Shown here: positions 1-9,390 of the stretch, one piece after another
How positions within the stretch are numbered: the stretch's first letter is position 1
Layout of the letters: the number at the start of each line of letters is the position of its first letter
Assembly (NCBI GenBank): GCA_003599415.1
Contig: QZKB01000151.1
Location: 62,001-126,000, forward strand
Length of the DNA: 64,000 nucleotides
From: Ignavibacteriales bacterium
Lineage (GTDB): Bacteria > Bacteroidota > Ignavibacteria > Ignavibacteriales > SURF-24
Reading direction: 5' to 3'
Translations under genes and position numbers: made by a program
The notes under the pieces: model-generated
Told to the model about the DNA's origin: nothing
Databases searched by the model: none
The model's input: the letters and a program-made list of their open reading frames with translations, nothing else

Positions 1-939
1 TTTGGCGGTTGCAGTTAAAACAGCGCAGGCTTCGACTGCAGACCCTAATCTTTCAAACTCAGTTCCATTCCATGAGTTTTCGTCATGGTTTGTAATGAAG
101 TACATTCTGTATGCGTCTACAGGATAATCGGTTTCATCTTTTATAAAGTATGCACCAAGGTCATTCGCATTCTTTTTTCCCTTGGCTATTTCATTTAAAA
201 GATGATATAGATTCCATCCATAAGTCATATCAAAAGCAGAATGCATTTCCGGTTTTTCTTCTTCTGCAAGCATAAAGACAGGTTTTATTTTTGAGATTTC
301 ACTGTAAGCATAATTCCAGAATTCAATTGGGAGCATACCCGCAACGTCGCATCGGTAACCATCAATATCAAATTCTTTAATCCAGTAAGCGAGGGCATCT
401 GTCATGTATTTCCACAGTTCTTTGTTTTCATAATTTAAATCGATAACATCGGACCAGTCTTTAACCGGCGGCATGAAATTTCCAAGAGAATCTTTCATAT
501 AAAAATCCGGGTGAGTTTTTGTTAAAACATTATCCCACGAAGTATGGTTTGCAACCCAGTCGATAATAATTTTCATATCATAGCTGTGGACTTTCTTTAC
601 AAGTGATTGAAAATCTTCTTTTGTTCCGAATTCAGGATTGACATCAAGATAATCTTTAACTGAATAATAACTTCCCAATGTTCCCTTTCTTTTTACTTCA
701 CCGATTGGATTTATCGGCATCAGCCAGATAATTCCAACACCAAGCTGTTTTAATCTCTCCAAATCCTTTTCAACAGCTTTAAATGTTCCTTCTTTAGAAT
801 ATTGCCTGACGTTAACCTCATAAATAGTTTGATTACGGCTCCAGGGCGTATGGTTAACGCTTTTAACCTGTGCAGAAATTATTTGAGTGGCAATAAAAAT
901 AAATAGCAAACAAAATGAGATGATTTTGTTTTTGTTCAA
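1..939 (-). CDS. Secreted alpha-amylase family (GH13) glycosidase, 3' part outside window
   Basis: The minus-strand reading frame runs off the left edge, so the C-terminus is missing. I read the start as TTG at 939 because a perfect AGGAGG lies 5 bases upstream and the first residues form a signal peptide (LNKNKIISFCLLFIFIATQ, cleavage after ISAQ). The mature part begins with the GH13 strand 1 sequence TIYEVNVRQYS. It continues with DWVANHTS, the nucleophile-containing GYRCDVAG, the acid/base region MLAEEEKPE and TNHDEN, which are the four conserved GH13 regions. It should hydrolyse alpha-glucans outside the cytoplasm. The ORF track omits it because it has no stop codon inside the window. The family is clear; the exact substrate is not. 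Confidence 0.9.
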   Translation of the reverse strand, partial: MNKNKIISFCLLFIFIATQIISAQVKSVNHTPWSRNQTIYEVNVRQYSKEGTFKAVEKDLERLKQLGVGIIWLMPINPIGEVKRKGTLGSYYSVKDYLDVNPEFGTKEDFQSLVKKVHSYDMKIIIDWVANHTSWDNVLTKTHPDFYMKDSLGNFMPPVKDWSDVIDLNYENKELWKYMTDALAYWIKEFDIDGYRCDVAGMLPIEFWNYAYSEISKIKPVFMLAEEEKPEMHSAFDMTYGWNLYHLLNEIAKGKKNANDLGAYFIKDETDYPVDAYRMYFITNHDENSWNGTEFERLGSAVEACAVLTATAK

Positions 940-1050
940 TCGTTCCTCCTGTTAAATAATAAATTCTGATTAAAATTATAGAAAAATTGTAAAATTCGCA
1001 GTTGAATTTTTAATTAGAGCAGCAAGAGATTGCCGGGTATATTCTAAAAT

Positions 1051-1779
1051 TTATGGCAGAAATTTTTCAAAAATAATATTATCGCAGATTCTTCCGGCCT
1101 CCGTCATTTCCTCTTTGGACTTTGCTGTGTAACCAATAATCGGTTTGTTCTTTTTCCAGAGTATTTTTTTCGGAAGATGCCGGATATTGACCGCAAGAAA
1201 ATCGACCGGAATAAAAGAGGTATAGAGAATAGCACGGTAAACAGACCTTGAAAGCATTCCCCTTGTAATTTCCGGCGCATTCAATTTAAACCACAAAACA
1301 GTAAGCGGATTAAAGGATTCAATTGCATATAATCTATTGTAATTTCTTAAAACTTTTAAAAGAGTTTCCTCAAATATGCCGGGTAGTAACCTGCTTTTCA
1401 GTTCAATAATTAAGGGTACCTTACCGGCAACAAGCTCAAGCATCTCTTCAAACAAAGGAATTTTTTCCTCAGTACCCAGCAATCTTAATGACGAAAGATT
1501 TTGTTTGTTCATTTTATGAATATGACCTTTCGCGCCCGTCATTCTGTATAAATTATTGTCATGAAAAACGGCGATGTTATTATCTTTCATCAATCTTAAA
1601 TCAAGTTCGATGGGGTATCCTTTCTCAATAGATTTTTGGAATGCGGCCAAAGAATTTTCCGGAATGGTTTTGTTGTCATACAAACCACGGTGGGCAATTG
1701 GTATTTGCAAAAACTTTTCCAGATTAATATTCCCTTTATATGAATGAAAGGTATTGCAATTTGCTTTAAAACAAAACAC
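1051..1779 (-). CDS. Glycerophosphodiester phosphodiesterase family protein
   Basis: This is a GDPD TIM-barrel enzyme that cleaves glycerophosphodiesters to glycerol-3-phosphate and an alcohol. The signature AHRG, then PENSLAAF, then ELDLRLMKDN and VFHD, gives the His, Glu, Asp and His of the metal site near the N-terminus. At about 240 residues it has the usual length of small cytoplasmic GDPDs and no signal peptide. The track start is a GTG that lies inside the terminator hairpin of the upstream aldolase gene, which makes it doubtful. A non-ATG start nearer to codon 20 (CTG at 1722, behind AAAGGG) would better match the family N-terminus. No link to the sugar genes is evident. Confidence 0.85.
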   Translation of the reverse strand: MFCFKANCNTFHSYKGNINLEKFLQIPIAHRGLYDNKTIPENSLAAFQKSIEKGYPIELDLRLMKDNNIAVFHDNNLYRMTGAKGHIHKMNKQNLSSLRLLGTEEKIPLFEEMLELVAGKVPLIIELKSRLLPGIFEETLLKVLRNYNRLYAIESFNPLTVLWFKLNAPEITRGMLSRSVYRAILYTSFIPVDFLAVNIRHLPKKILWKKNKPIIGYTAKSKEEMTEAGRICDNIIFEKFLP

Positions 1780-1801
1780 GCCGATACGAGATCGGCGTGT
1801 T
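1771..1801 (-). terminator. Intrinsic terminator of the aldolase gene
   Basis: An 11-bp perfect stem (AACACGCCGAT / ATCGGCGTGTT) with a 5-base loop is followed on the minus strand by TTGTTTT. It sits 65 bases after the fba stop codon and overlaps the nominal GTG start of the next ORF. Confidence 0.8.
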
Positions 1802-1865
1802 CAGGTTCAATATGTTTATTTTACTTTTCCGGAAAAGAATAAGATTCTGGAAATAGCGATTTGAG

Positions 1866-2897
1866 TTATCTTCCTAAGGTTGTTCCTTCGGCTCTCAAAT
1901 CTTTAACAGCCTGCTTAACTCTTTCCTTCATCGATTCTTCAGATTTCTTTAAATAAGTACGAGGATCATATAATTTTTTGTTTCCAACTTCGCCTTCAAC
2001 CTTCAGAACGCCGTCATAATTTTTAAGCATATGATCTACAAGTGGACGTGTGAATGCATACTGTGTATCGGTGTCAACATTCATTTTAATAACGCCGTAT
2101 TCAAGAGTTTCTCTAATTTCAGATAATGCTGAACCGCTTCCACCGTGGAATACTAAATAGAAAGATGCTTCCGGACCATATTTGGCAACTACAGCATCCT
2201 GCCCATGTTTAAGAATATCAGGACGAAGTTTGACGTTACCAGGTTTATACACACCGTGTACATTTCCGAATGTTGCTGCAAACATAAATCTTGCATCCTT
2301 AACTGAAGATAACCTTTTGTGCACTTCGACCATATCTTCAGGAGTTGTATAAAGTTTTTCTTTTGGAGCTCCTTCGTTATTAACGCCGTCTTCTTCACCA
2401 CCAACAACGCCCGCTTCAACTTCTAAGATGATTCCAAGTTCATTGCACATCTTTAATAATTCAACTGCTTTATCCATGTTATCTTTTAAAGGAAGTTCAC
2501 TTCCGTCAAACATATGAGAGTTGAAAAGTGGTTTAAGTCCGGCTTTAACTCTTTTTCTTGATTCTTCGATAAGAGGCATAAGGAATGGTTCAACTTTTTT
2601 TGCGGGGCAATGGTCTGTATGCAAAGCAACATTAATATCATACTTTTCGGCTACAAGGTGAACATGGTTAGCAATTGAAATAGCGCCGAGAGCGGCATCC
2701 TTGAGCATTGTTCCGGAGGCAAATTCACCGCCGCCGGTAGAAACCTGAATAATTCCGTCGCATTTCAATTCGGCAAAAGCTTCCAAACAAGCGTTTGCGC
2801 TGATTTCAGAAGTAACATTAATAGCGGGATAAGCAAATTTATTTTTCTTTGCGTTATCCAGCATCTGGCAATATTTCTTATAATCTACTACTGGCAT
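1866..2897 (-). CDS. fba: Class II fructose-bisphosphate aldolase
   Basis: This is a zinc-dependent aldolase that splits fructose-1,6-bisphosphate into DHAP and glyceraldehyde-3-phosphate. Visible class II motifs are LHTDHCP (zinc ligand and catalytic Asp), FNSHMFDGS, VEAGVVGGEEDG, GNVHGVYK (zinc His) and VFHGGSGS. The 343 residues match the FbaA-type subclass. The gene is monocistronic, with its own terminator downstream and a tRNA gene upstream on the other strand. It matters for the sugar loci because cluster B encodes GatZ/KbaZ without a dedicated tagatose-bisphosphate aldolase, and a class II aldolase such as this could supply the cleavage step. That last point is inference; the sequence alone suggests housekeeping glycolysis. 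Confidence 0.95.
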   Translation of the reverse strand: MPVVDYKKYCQMLDNAKKNKFAYPAINVTSEISANACLEAFAELKCDGIIQVSTGGGEFASGTMLKDAALGAISIANHVHLVAEKYDINVALHTDHCPAKKVEPFLMPLIEESRKRVKAGLKPLFNSHMFDGSELPLKDNMDKAVELLKMCNELGIILEVEAGVVGGEEDGVNNEGAPKEKLYTTPEDMVEVHKRLSSVKDARFMFAATFGNVHGVYKPGNVKLRPDILKHGQDAVVAKYGPEASFYLVFHGGSGSALSEIRETLEYGVIKMNVDTDTQYAFTRPLVDHMLKNYDGVLKVEGEVGNKKLYDPRTYLKKSEESMKERVKQAVKDLRAEGTTLGR

Positions 2898-3159
2898 TTT
2901 TTCTCTCGATTTGTTAAAAATTTCCCGACAAACTTAACGATATTAAAAAAGATATTCAATTTGAAGCCTGTCCTAATCTGTATTATAAGCCGTAAAAGTG
3001 GATATATTAATAAAGATTTTTTGATAAGATTGTTTTGAAAATTGCTTTTAGGCAAAGAAAGCCTGTCGTTTTTAATAAAGATATGTAAAGGCACTTTTTG
3101 GTTAATTAATGAATAAATGATATATTTACTAACCAATTTTGAAAGAAATAGGGATTGGC

Positions 3160-3231
3160 GGGCGCGTAGCTCAGGGGTAGAGCATCTGCCTTTTAAGCAG
3201 AGGGTCGGTGGTTCGAGCCCACCCGCGCTCA
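3160..3231 (+). tRNA. tRNA-Lys (anticodon TTT)
   Basis: The cloverleaf is complete. The acceptor GGGCGCG pairs with CGCGCTC with one G-T pair and discriminator A. The D arm is AGCTCAGGGGTAGAGC. The anticodon stem TCTGC/GCAGA has loop CTTTTAA, and the T arm is GGTGG-TTCGAGC-CCACC. No CCA is encoded. The minus-strand ORF 2888-3232 (GLEPPTLCLKGRCS) is the well-known false translation of a tRNA gene. Confidence 0.96.
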
Positions 3232-3239
3232 CAAAAATT

Positions 3240-3274
3240 AGGCGAAAATAAAACGTTTTCGCCTGTTTTGTTTT
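3240..3274 (+). terminator. Intrinsic terminator after tRNA-Lys
   Basis: A 9-bp stem AGGCGAAAA / TTTTCGCCT with a 7-base loop is followed by GTTTTGTTTT. It starts 9 bases after the tRNA. On the minus strand it is followed by AATTTTTG, so it may also stop transcription from the DeoR gene. Confidence 0.82.
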
Positions 3275-3433
3275 AAAAGCTGATAACTAAAAAACCAGCC
3301 GGATGAATCGTACCTTAAAGAATAAACGCACAACATCTATTCTTGCTAACAAAAGGACTTTAATGCCTTTCTCTGATTAAACACAACTTAATAATTATTT
3401 GCCTGGTAACTAAATTAATCTTGTTTGAAATTA

Positions 3434-4216
3434 TCATTCAGCAATAATTACCTCTATCCCGTTGTTTGTTAGATTTTTGTATTCATCAAGAGGAATGTTG
3501 GAATCCGTTACAATTGTTTTTATTACCTTTATCGGAGCGATGTATGCAAAACTCTTACGTAAAAATTTACTGGAATCAGTAACAACAATTACCTCTTTGG
3601 ATATCTCTATCATAAGTTTGTTTAGCTGTGCTTCTTCTACTGTAGGAGTTGAAATTCCATATTGCGAATCAATACTATCCACACCCATAATAAATTTATC
3701 ACAGTAAAAATTTCTTATGTTGGCTTCGGCCAAAGGTCCTATCATCGAAAGAGAAGAACGTCTTAGTATTCCTCCCAGCATTATTACATTTATCTGTGGG
3801 CAATTAATTAATTGACTTGCAAGGTTTAACGCGTTGGTTATAATGGTTAGATTTTTTATGTGCGAAAGATGTTTTGTTATTTCTAAAGTCGTTGTCCCTG
3901 AATCTAAAATAATAGTATCGTCGTCTTTAATTAGTTCGGCAGTTCTTTTTCCGATTTTTTGTTTTTCCAGTAAGTGTCGTTTTGCTTTTTCGCTAAGGTG
4001 GAAATCAATGTTTACTCTCTGACTTTTAATTCCCCCTCCTCTTGTGCGGACTAATATCCCCTTATTCTCAAGCTGTGCTAAATCATTCCTGATGGTGACC
4101 TGACTTACGTGAAAAACTTTACTCAGATCTGCAACTTTAATTTGTCCTTTTTCCTCAAGGAGATCTATTATTTTTACTCTTCTTTCAAGAGTTATTTCTT
4201 TATCATCAATATTCAT
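3434..4216 (-). CDS. DeoR/GlpR/AgaR-family transcriptional repressor
   Basis: This is a sugar-phosphate-responsive repressor. The N-terminal winged helix (residues ~10-65, ERRVKIIDLLEEKGQIKV then VSQVTIRNDLAQLENKG) carries the DeoR signature. The C-terminal DeoRC sensor domain (~80-250) has the LDSGTTTLEI phosphate-binding loop. The length of 260 is typical. It is divergent from the TonB receptor that opens cluster A, and the shared 317-bp region contains CGAAA/TTTCG elements that resemble DeoR-family operator half-sites. Within the family, AgaR controls N-acetylgalactosamine and galactosamine genes and responds to tagatose phosphates. That would fit this locus, but the effector is inferred. 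Confidence 0.88.
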   Translation of the reverse strand: MNIDDKEITLERRVKIIDLLEEKGQIKVADLSKVFHVSQVTIRNDLAQLENKGILVRTRGGGIKSQRVNIDFHLSEKAKRHLLEKQKIGKRTAELIKDDDTIILDSGTTTLEITKHLSHIKNLTIITNALNLASQLINCPQINVIMLGGILRRSSLSMIGPLAEANIRNFYCDKFIMGVDSIDSQYGISTPTVEEAQLNKLMIEISKEVIVVTDSSKFLRKSFAYIAPIKVIKTIVTDSNIPLDEYKNLTNNGIEVIIAE

Positions 4217-4533
4217 TGTATCTCCAATCTTATGTTGAGAACGTTATAAAAGCTTTCTTTCAATTACATAATGATAAGAAAACAAAAGTAAAAGTATAGA
4301 AATTTTATTTTTCAATCAAATTTATTTTGTTTTATTTAGTTAAATGCCAAAAGAAAGACTTGCGAAAACTTTCGTAAAGATAATTATAGAAAGAAAAAGA
4401 AATTACTTGACAATAAAACGAAAGCGTATTATTTTTCGAACTGAAACCGACAAGGTTCTTTTTAAATCGGTTCTTCATAAAGCAGAAGCAGTATTTAATT
4501 ATGAATTTAATTCAGCATAAAGCGGGAGGAATA
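4217..4533. promoter_or_regulatory. Divergent regulatory region between DeoR and cluster A, with promoter and operator-like repeats
   Basis: There is no gene in this 317-bp gap. A plus-strand promoter reads TTGACA (4407-4412), 17-base spacer, TATTTT (4430-4435). A perfect inverted repeat CGAAA-AC-TTTCG lies at 4363-4374. A second CGAAAG is inside the promoter spacer (4418-4423), and TTCGAA overlaps the -10 end (4435-4440). DeoR-family repressors commonly bind TTTCG-type half-sites, so this looks like the operator of the adjacent repressor. A leader hairpin (AACCGA about 4444, TCGGTT about 4467) precedes the RBS GGAGG at 4525-4529. Confidence 0.6.
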
Positions 4534-7482
4534 ATGAGTAGAGATTGGAGATTATTTCTCTTTAGTTCATTACTCAATTTTATTTTTGTCTTTCTGTGTA
4601 CCTCAATTTTTCTTTATGGAAAGGACAGCGAAAAAATTACGGGTACTGTTAAAGATGCGAAAACCGGCGAGAAATTGTTTGGGGCTAATATTGTGCTTGT
4701 GGGAACGGGCATGGGTAATTCAACAAATATTGATGGTTCATATTTAATCTCGGATATTCCTGTCGGAACGTACATTATACGGGTTACGTATATCGGTTAC
4801 AAGTCTCAGAGTTTGAATATAACAGTAAAAGAAAATGAAAAGATAGTCCAGAATTTTAATTTAGAGTCGGTTGGAATTGAAGGAAGTGAAGTAATAGTAA
4901 CAGCACAGGCAAGTGGTCAGTCGCAGGCAATAAATCAACAATTGTCATCGAACCAGATTATCAACGTGGTTTCTGCTGCAAAGATACAGGAACTTCCGGA
5001 TGCAAATGCGGCAGAGTCAGTTGGTAGGCTGCCGGGAATATCTGTTCTTAGAAGTGGTGGCGAAGGGAATGCAGTTGTAATCCGTGGTCTACAACCCAAA
5101 TACAATAAGATACTTATTGATGGAGTACAAATGTCCTCTTCTAATCCACAAGACAGAGGTTCTGATCTAAGCACTATATCTTCAAATATGTTAGAAGGGA
5201 TTCAGGTTTCAAAATCCATGACTGCCGATATGGACGCAGATGTTATTGGAGGTACAGTAAACTTCAATTTGAAAGAGGCAAAAGCAAACACGGGGTATAT
5301 TCCGCTTTTTAATTTCCTTGTACAGGGAAGCTATAACAACCTGTCAAATGTTTATAACAAATTTAATAATTACAAATATGTAATAAGCATTGAAAACAGG
5401 TATCTGGATAATCTATTTGGAATTTTTGCACAGGTTGATATTGAACGTAAAAATCTTACATCAAATGAATTGGGGGCAGCATATACGCATGCTGGTGTAA
5501 GTATTGAAGACTATTATACAACTTCATTGGGGCTCTATTATATTCCCAGGGATAGGCAAAGATATAATGGCGCTCTGGTGCTTGATTATAAATTACCAGA
5601 GGGAAAGCTGAAGCTATCAAATTTCTTTAGTTCCGGAACAACAAAGAGTACATCCAGATATGAAAATTTAGATGTTCTTAACAATCAGCATCTCTTTCAA
5701 TTATCAAATTCAAAAAGCACGTTGAATATTATAACAAATGCTTTTGGGTTTGAACAGCAGCTCCCATTATTCTTTATGGATGTAAAATTCTCTCATACAT
5801 ATTCTGAAGTAAAAAATCCAAATGACTGGACTGTTAACTTTCTTCAAACCGATGCGGGATTCGGGCAGTTTAATAATGTTGCAGATGTTAACCCCGAAGA
5901 TATTCCGAAAGCCGCAAATAATAATTTTGAACAGGCAATAATTAATGGAATTGTCACCGGTAAAAGTTTTTCAAAAGAGCAAGCAGTAACAGCATCACTT
6001 GATCTGAAAACCAATCTTAATTTTTCTAATTACATAAACGCCGAGATAAAATTCGGTGGAAAATTCCGGTACCAATCAAGGTTATTTGAAAATGATTTGT
6101 TCAACGGCGGCGGCCTGCAGTTTGGTGATGCACAATATGTGAACGATTTGATAATTAATTACTTTAACTTACCTGTCCCAAGGTATCATATCTCGCTGCC
6201 GTATTTTTCCGATCCTAACTTTAGCTATGGAAAATTCCTGGACGGCAAATATAATATGGTTGGACCATTAGACTACGGTAAACTTTCTTCATTGATTGAT
6301 TTGATGAAAGCCCACACACAGGATATAGCCGCTAAACCGGGAGCAGCACAGGCTTACGGCCATAATGACTTTGAATCAACTTCAAATAATCATTCCGGCA
6401 TCGAAAGACAATCTGCTTTTTATGTAATGTCTGTAATTAACTTTGGTTCTGAGATTACGTTTATACCGGGAGTCAGATACCAGAATCTTCAAACTTCTTA
6501 TAAAGGAGTGCGAGGAATTCAGAACAGGTTATCTTACTTAACGTATGTTAATTACGATACGACCGTAACACAAAATCATGGCTTCTGGTTGCCGAACTTC
6601 TCTTTAAGAATAAAACCTTTTTCCTGGTTTGATATTCGTTTGTCATATACAAAGTCTTTGTCTTATCCGGATTTTATTGCAATCATACCGAGAATTGATG
6701 TAAGCGCAAGTAACGGAATTTCATGGAATAATTTTAAGCTGTTACCACAAAGATCAACAAACTATGATATTTATTTATCCTTTTATGAAAACACAATTGG
6801 ATTGTTTACTATCGGGGGATTCCTGAAACAAATAAATGATTTAATTTATAACTGGCAGTTCTATAAATCTGGAATGAATGCATTGCCATATTTTCCTCCC
6901 GGACTTATAACTTCATCTACAAAGCCTTCAGGAGTTTATGCTATAAATACTTATGTAAATAATTCCAAACGTGTTGATGATTATGGAATGGAACTGGATT
7001 GGCAAACCCACTTCTGGTATCTGCCGGGACCTTTATCAGGATTAGTATTCAATATTAACTACACACATATTTTTTCTAAAGCTGAATACCCATATACAAA
7101 TATTAAAATAGTTGGCAGGAAAACAGTTTATGTTGATACAACTTTTACCGACAGATTTTTAGATCAGCCTGACGATATTGTCAACTTTTCTCTTGGATTT
7201 GATTATAAAGATTTTTCAATTCGTGTCTCAATGCTTTACCAGACAGATGTTTTTACTGGAGTAAATTTCTGGCCGCAGCTAAGATCTCATACATCATCAT
7301 ATAAACGATGGGATTTAAGTACAAAACAAAAACTGCCGTGGTTCGGAATCCAGATTTTCGGTAATCTCAATAATATTAACGGAGCAAGTGATGTTAGTGT
7401 AATTCAGGGTGGCGGTGGAGTTCCTCTTTCTGAACAACAATATGGATTGACTGCTGATGTAGGGATTAAAGTTGAATTGTAA
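4534..7482 (+). CDS. TonB-dependent receptor with CarboxypepD_reg-like N-domain (cluster A importer)
   Basis: This is an outer-membrane active importer for oligosaccharides. After a signal peptide (SSLLNFIFVFLCTSIF), a carboxypeptidase regulatory-like beta-sandwich (ITGTVKDAKTGEKLFGANI, DGSYLISDIPVGTY) occupies about residues 35-125. The plug domain follows (IQELPDANAAESVGRLPG, VIRGLQPKYNKILIDGVQ) and then the 22-strand barrel ending in VGIKVEL. I prefer the ATG at 4534 to the track start at 4501 because GGGAGGA lies directly before it and the signal peptide then starts promptly. It has the usual TonB-receptor length. No SusD lipoprotein follows; the next genes are T9SS cargo and hydrolases, so partner lipoproteins are absent or unlike SusD. 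Confidence 0.92.
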   Translation: MSRDWRLFLFSSLLNFIFVFLCTSIFLYGKDSEKITGTVKDAKTGEKLFGANIVLVGTGMGNSTNIDGSYLISDIPVGTYIIRVTYIGYKSQSLNITVKENEKIVQNFNLESVGIEGSEVIVTAQASGQSQAINQQLSSNQIINVVSAAKIQELPDANAAESVGRLPGISVLRSGGEGNAVVIRGLQPKYNKILIDGVQMSSSNPQDRGSDLSTISSNMLEGIQVSKSMTADMDADVIGGTVNFNLKEAKANTGYIPLFNFLVQGSYNNLSNVYNKFNNYKYVISIENRYLDNLFGIFAQVDIERKNLTSNELGAAYTHAGVSIEDYYTTSLGLYYIPRDRQRYNGALVLDYKLPEGKLKLSNFFSSGTTKSTSRYENLDVLNNQHLFQLSNSKSTLNIITNAFGFEQQLPLFFMDVKFSHTYSEVKNPNDWTVNFLQTDAGFGQFNNVADVNPEDIPKAANNNFEQAIINGIVTGKSFSKEQAVTASLDLKTNLNFSNYINAEIKFGGKFRYQSRLFENDLFNGGGLQFGDAQYVNDLIINYFNLPVPRYHISLPYFSDPNFSYGKFLDGKYNMVGPLDYGKLSSLIDLMKAHTQDIAAKPGAAQAYGHNDFESTSNNHSGIERQSAFYVMSVINFGSEITFIPGVRYQNLQTSYKGVRGIQNRLSYLTYVNYDTTVTQNHGFWLPNFSLRIKPFSWFDIRLSYTKSLSYPDFIAIIPRIDVSASNGISWNNFKLLPQRSTNYDIYLSFYENTIGLFTIGGFLKQINDLIYNWQFYKSGMNALPYFPPGLITSSTKPSGVYAINTYVNNSKRVDDYGMELDWQTHFWYLPGPLSGLVFNINYTHIFSKAEYPYTNIKIVGRKTVYVDTTFTDRFLDQPDDIVNFSLGFDYKDFSIRVSMLYQTDVFTGVNFWPQLRSHTSSYKRWDLSTKQKLPWFGIQIFGNLNNINGASDVSVIQGGGGVPLSEQQYGLTADVGIKVEL

Positions 7483-7588
7483 TCTTATCAAATCAATTCC
7501 TTTAAGACATATAAAATATTGTTCTTGAATTTTATGACTGAAACTTTCTTAACAGATATATCAAGAAATAAAACGGAGGAGACGACTT

Positions 7589-9340
7589 ATGAAAAAGCTT
7601 TTCTTTGCAATTATTATTGCTATTGCGGTTTACTTTTTTTCATCCGGGGAGGTTCATGCTGCTGTTAACGATACGCTTACTATCCATGCGTTAGATGGCA
7701 ATCTTGAACAGATAATTAATGGTGATACTACCAATACAGGTATGCAGGCTCATAAGGCATATAAGCTTGTTTCTTTGGACACAACTTATGTCTTTCAGGG
7801 TCCGGTGTCGGTTAAATCTGATTTTACAATTGTCGGAGTTTTAGGTGCCGATGGCAGGCCTCCTTGTATCCAGCCAATGACACTTCCTGATGGGTCACTT
7901 CCTATCCGAATGTTTTCATTAAACGGAGCCAATACAAAAGCAGTCTTTAAGAATCTTTATCTTACAGGTCGGTCAACAGATAATACAATTGCCAGCGGAA
8001 TCGATTTTGATAATGGTGCGGGTTCTATTATTCAGGTCGCGGCAGAAGGAATAAGACTTACAGTTGATAATGTTGTATTTTGCGATTGGCCGACAAATAA
8101 TATTGCCTATAGTGCAAACAATGTTTCATTATTTGTTACGAATTGTAAATTCCGAAATGCCACCAACTCAGGGGCATGGTATTCCGGTGAAGCAGTTCGG
8201 AATACGTACAACAGCGCTTCAAGCGATTCAATAGTAATGAAATATAATACTATGTTTTGTATTGCATATTCTTGTCTCTGTCCTGTTACAATCAATCCGG
8301 CTAAGTATTTGGAATTCAGTCACAACAGCGTAATATATACTTTTAAAAATCCATTCTGGATTTATAATATGACTGACGGAAAAGTGAACGACAATTTATT
8401 CTATGCACCTTTTTCGGGCGGCAGCAATTTTACAGAGCACTTTGGAATGTGGGATCAATTAAGATCTTTTGCCGTTACCGGTGTTGTTGATTTTGATACG
8501 CTTCTAACTCCAATGGCTGAATGGCTGGATCCGGCTGATATTGGAAATCCAAATTTTATGTGGCTGGCAGAAGCTAAAAGAAATATTGAAGTAAAGAATA
8601 ATATTTGTTACTGGCCTCAGGCAGTTAGAGACATCTGGACAGCATGGAACGATACGGCTCATGTCGATTCCATCGTAACACCGGTTTGGATGAATGAAAG
8701 AACAATTGGAATGTTTGCAGATGATGTCCATTGGCCGGGATTAGTTGCTGCAGGTAACCTTGAAGTTGATCCTCAGTTTGGTTCTTCCTTCAACGATATA
8801 ATATTTAATAACACTGAATGCGGTGATGGGTTTAAAGATTACTTTAGAGTTGTAAGAAGTAATGAAGTTGGCACCGTTGCAAAATACGGATATAAACTGG
8901 AAACCGTTGAAGGTGATAATTGGATTCCTTTATGGCCGCTACCTGAACTTCAGGATATGCAGTATAGTAATGCAGCATTAAAAACCGGTGGTACGGATGG
9001 CAAACCAATTGGTGACCCGGGCTGGTTTACAGGTGGTATTACTGCCGTGGATAAAGATAAAAATCAGTTACCTGATAAGTTTGTTCTTGAAAATGCATTT
9101 CCAAATCCTTTCAATCCATCTACCACAATTAAATTCAGCATAGCAAAAGATGGAAATGTTAACTTGAAGATATTTGATATACTTGGACAATCTGTTAAGA
9201 CAATATTAAATAATGAGTATAAGAACATGGGGACATATGAATTTAATGTTGATATGAATGGTTTTGCCAATGGATTGTATTTCTATACTCTTCAGCAGGA
9301 TGAGCAGCAGATAACAAAAAAGATGATCCTTCTGAAGTAA
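7589..9340 (+). CDS. Secreted T9SS cargo with right-handed beta-helix domain
   Basis: The N-terminus is a signal peptide (MKKLFFAIIIAIAVYFFSSG...VHA). The middle (about 40-480) shows the irregular strand-turn pattern of a pectate-lyase-like parallel beta-helix (VFKNLYLTGRSTDNT, LTVDNVVFCDWPTNN, LFVTNCKFRNATNSG). This resembles DUF5123/chondroitinase-B-like surface proteins of Bacteroidota. The C-terminus (about 500-583) is a T9SS type A sorting domain with FPNPFNPSTTIKFSI and LGQSVKTI and ends KKMILLK. It is therefore probably anchored on or released at the cell surface. It follows the TonB receptor and has a strong RBS (GGAGGAG). A lyase or glycan-binding role is possible; I see no definite catalytic residues. 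Confidence 0.82.
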   Translation: MKKLFFAIIIAIAVYFFSSGEVHAAVNDTLTIHALDGNLEQIINGDTTNTGMQAHKAYKLVSLDTTYVFQGPVSVKSDFTIVGVLGADGRPPCIQPMTLPDGSLPIRMFSLNGANTKAVFKNLYLTGRSTDNTIASGIDFDNGAGSIIQVAAEGIRLTVDNVVFCDWPTNNIAYSANNVSLFVTNCKFRNATNSGAWYSGEAVRNTYNSASSDSIVMKYNTMFCIAYSCLCPVTINPAKYLEFSHNSVIYTFKNPFWIYNMTDGKVNDNLFYAPFSGGSNFTEHFGMWDQLRSFAVTGVVDFDTLLTPMAEWLDPADIGNPNFMWLAEAKRNIEVKNNICYWPQAVRDIWTAWNDTAHVDSIVTPVWMNERTIGMFADDVHWPGLVAAGNLEVDPQFGSSFNDIIFNNTECGDGFKDYFRVVRSNEVGTVAKYGYKLETVEGDNWIPLWPLPELQDMQYSNAALKTGGTDGKPIGDPGWFTGGITAVDKDKNQLPDKFVLENAFPNPFNPSTTIKFSIAKDGNVNLKIFDILGQSVKTILNNEYKNMGTYEFNVDMNGFANGLYFYTLQQDEQQITKKMILLK

Positions 9341-9390
9341 AGAATAATGATTTATAAGTTGATGAAGATTATGATTATAAAAAAATATAA

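Noticed and set aside
2888-3232. 114-residue minus-strand ORF
   Set aside because: It runs through the tRNA-Lys gene and shows the classic false-protein string GLEPPTLCLKGRCS.
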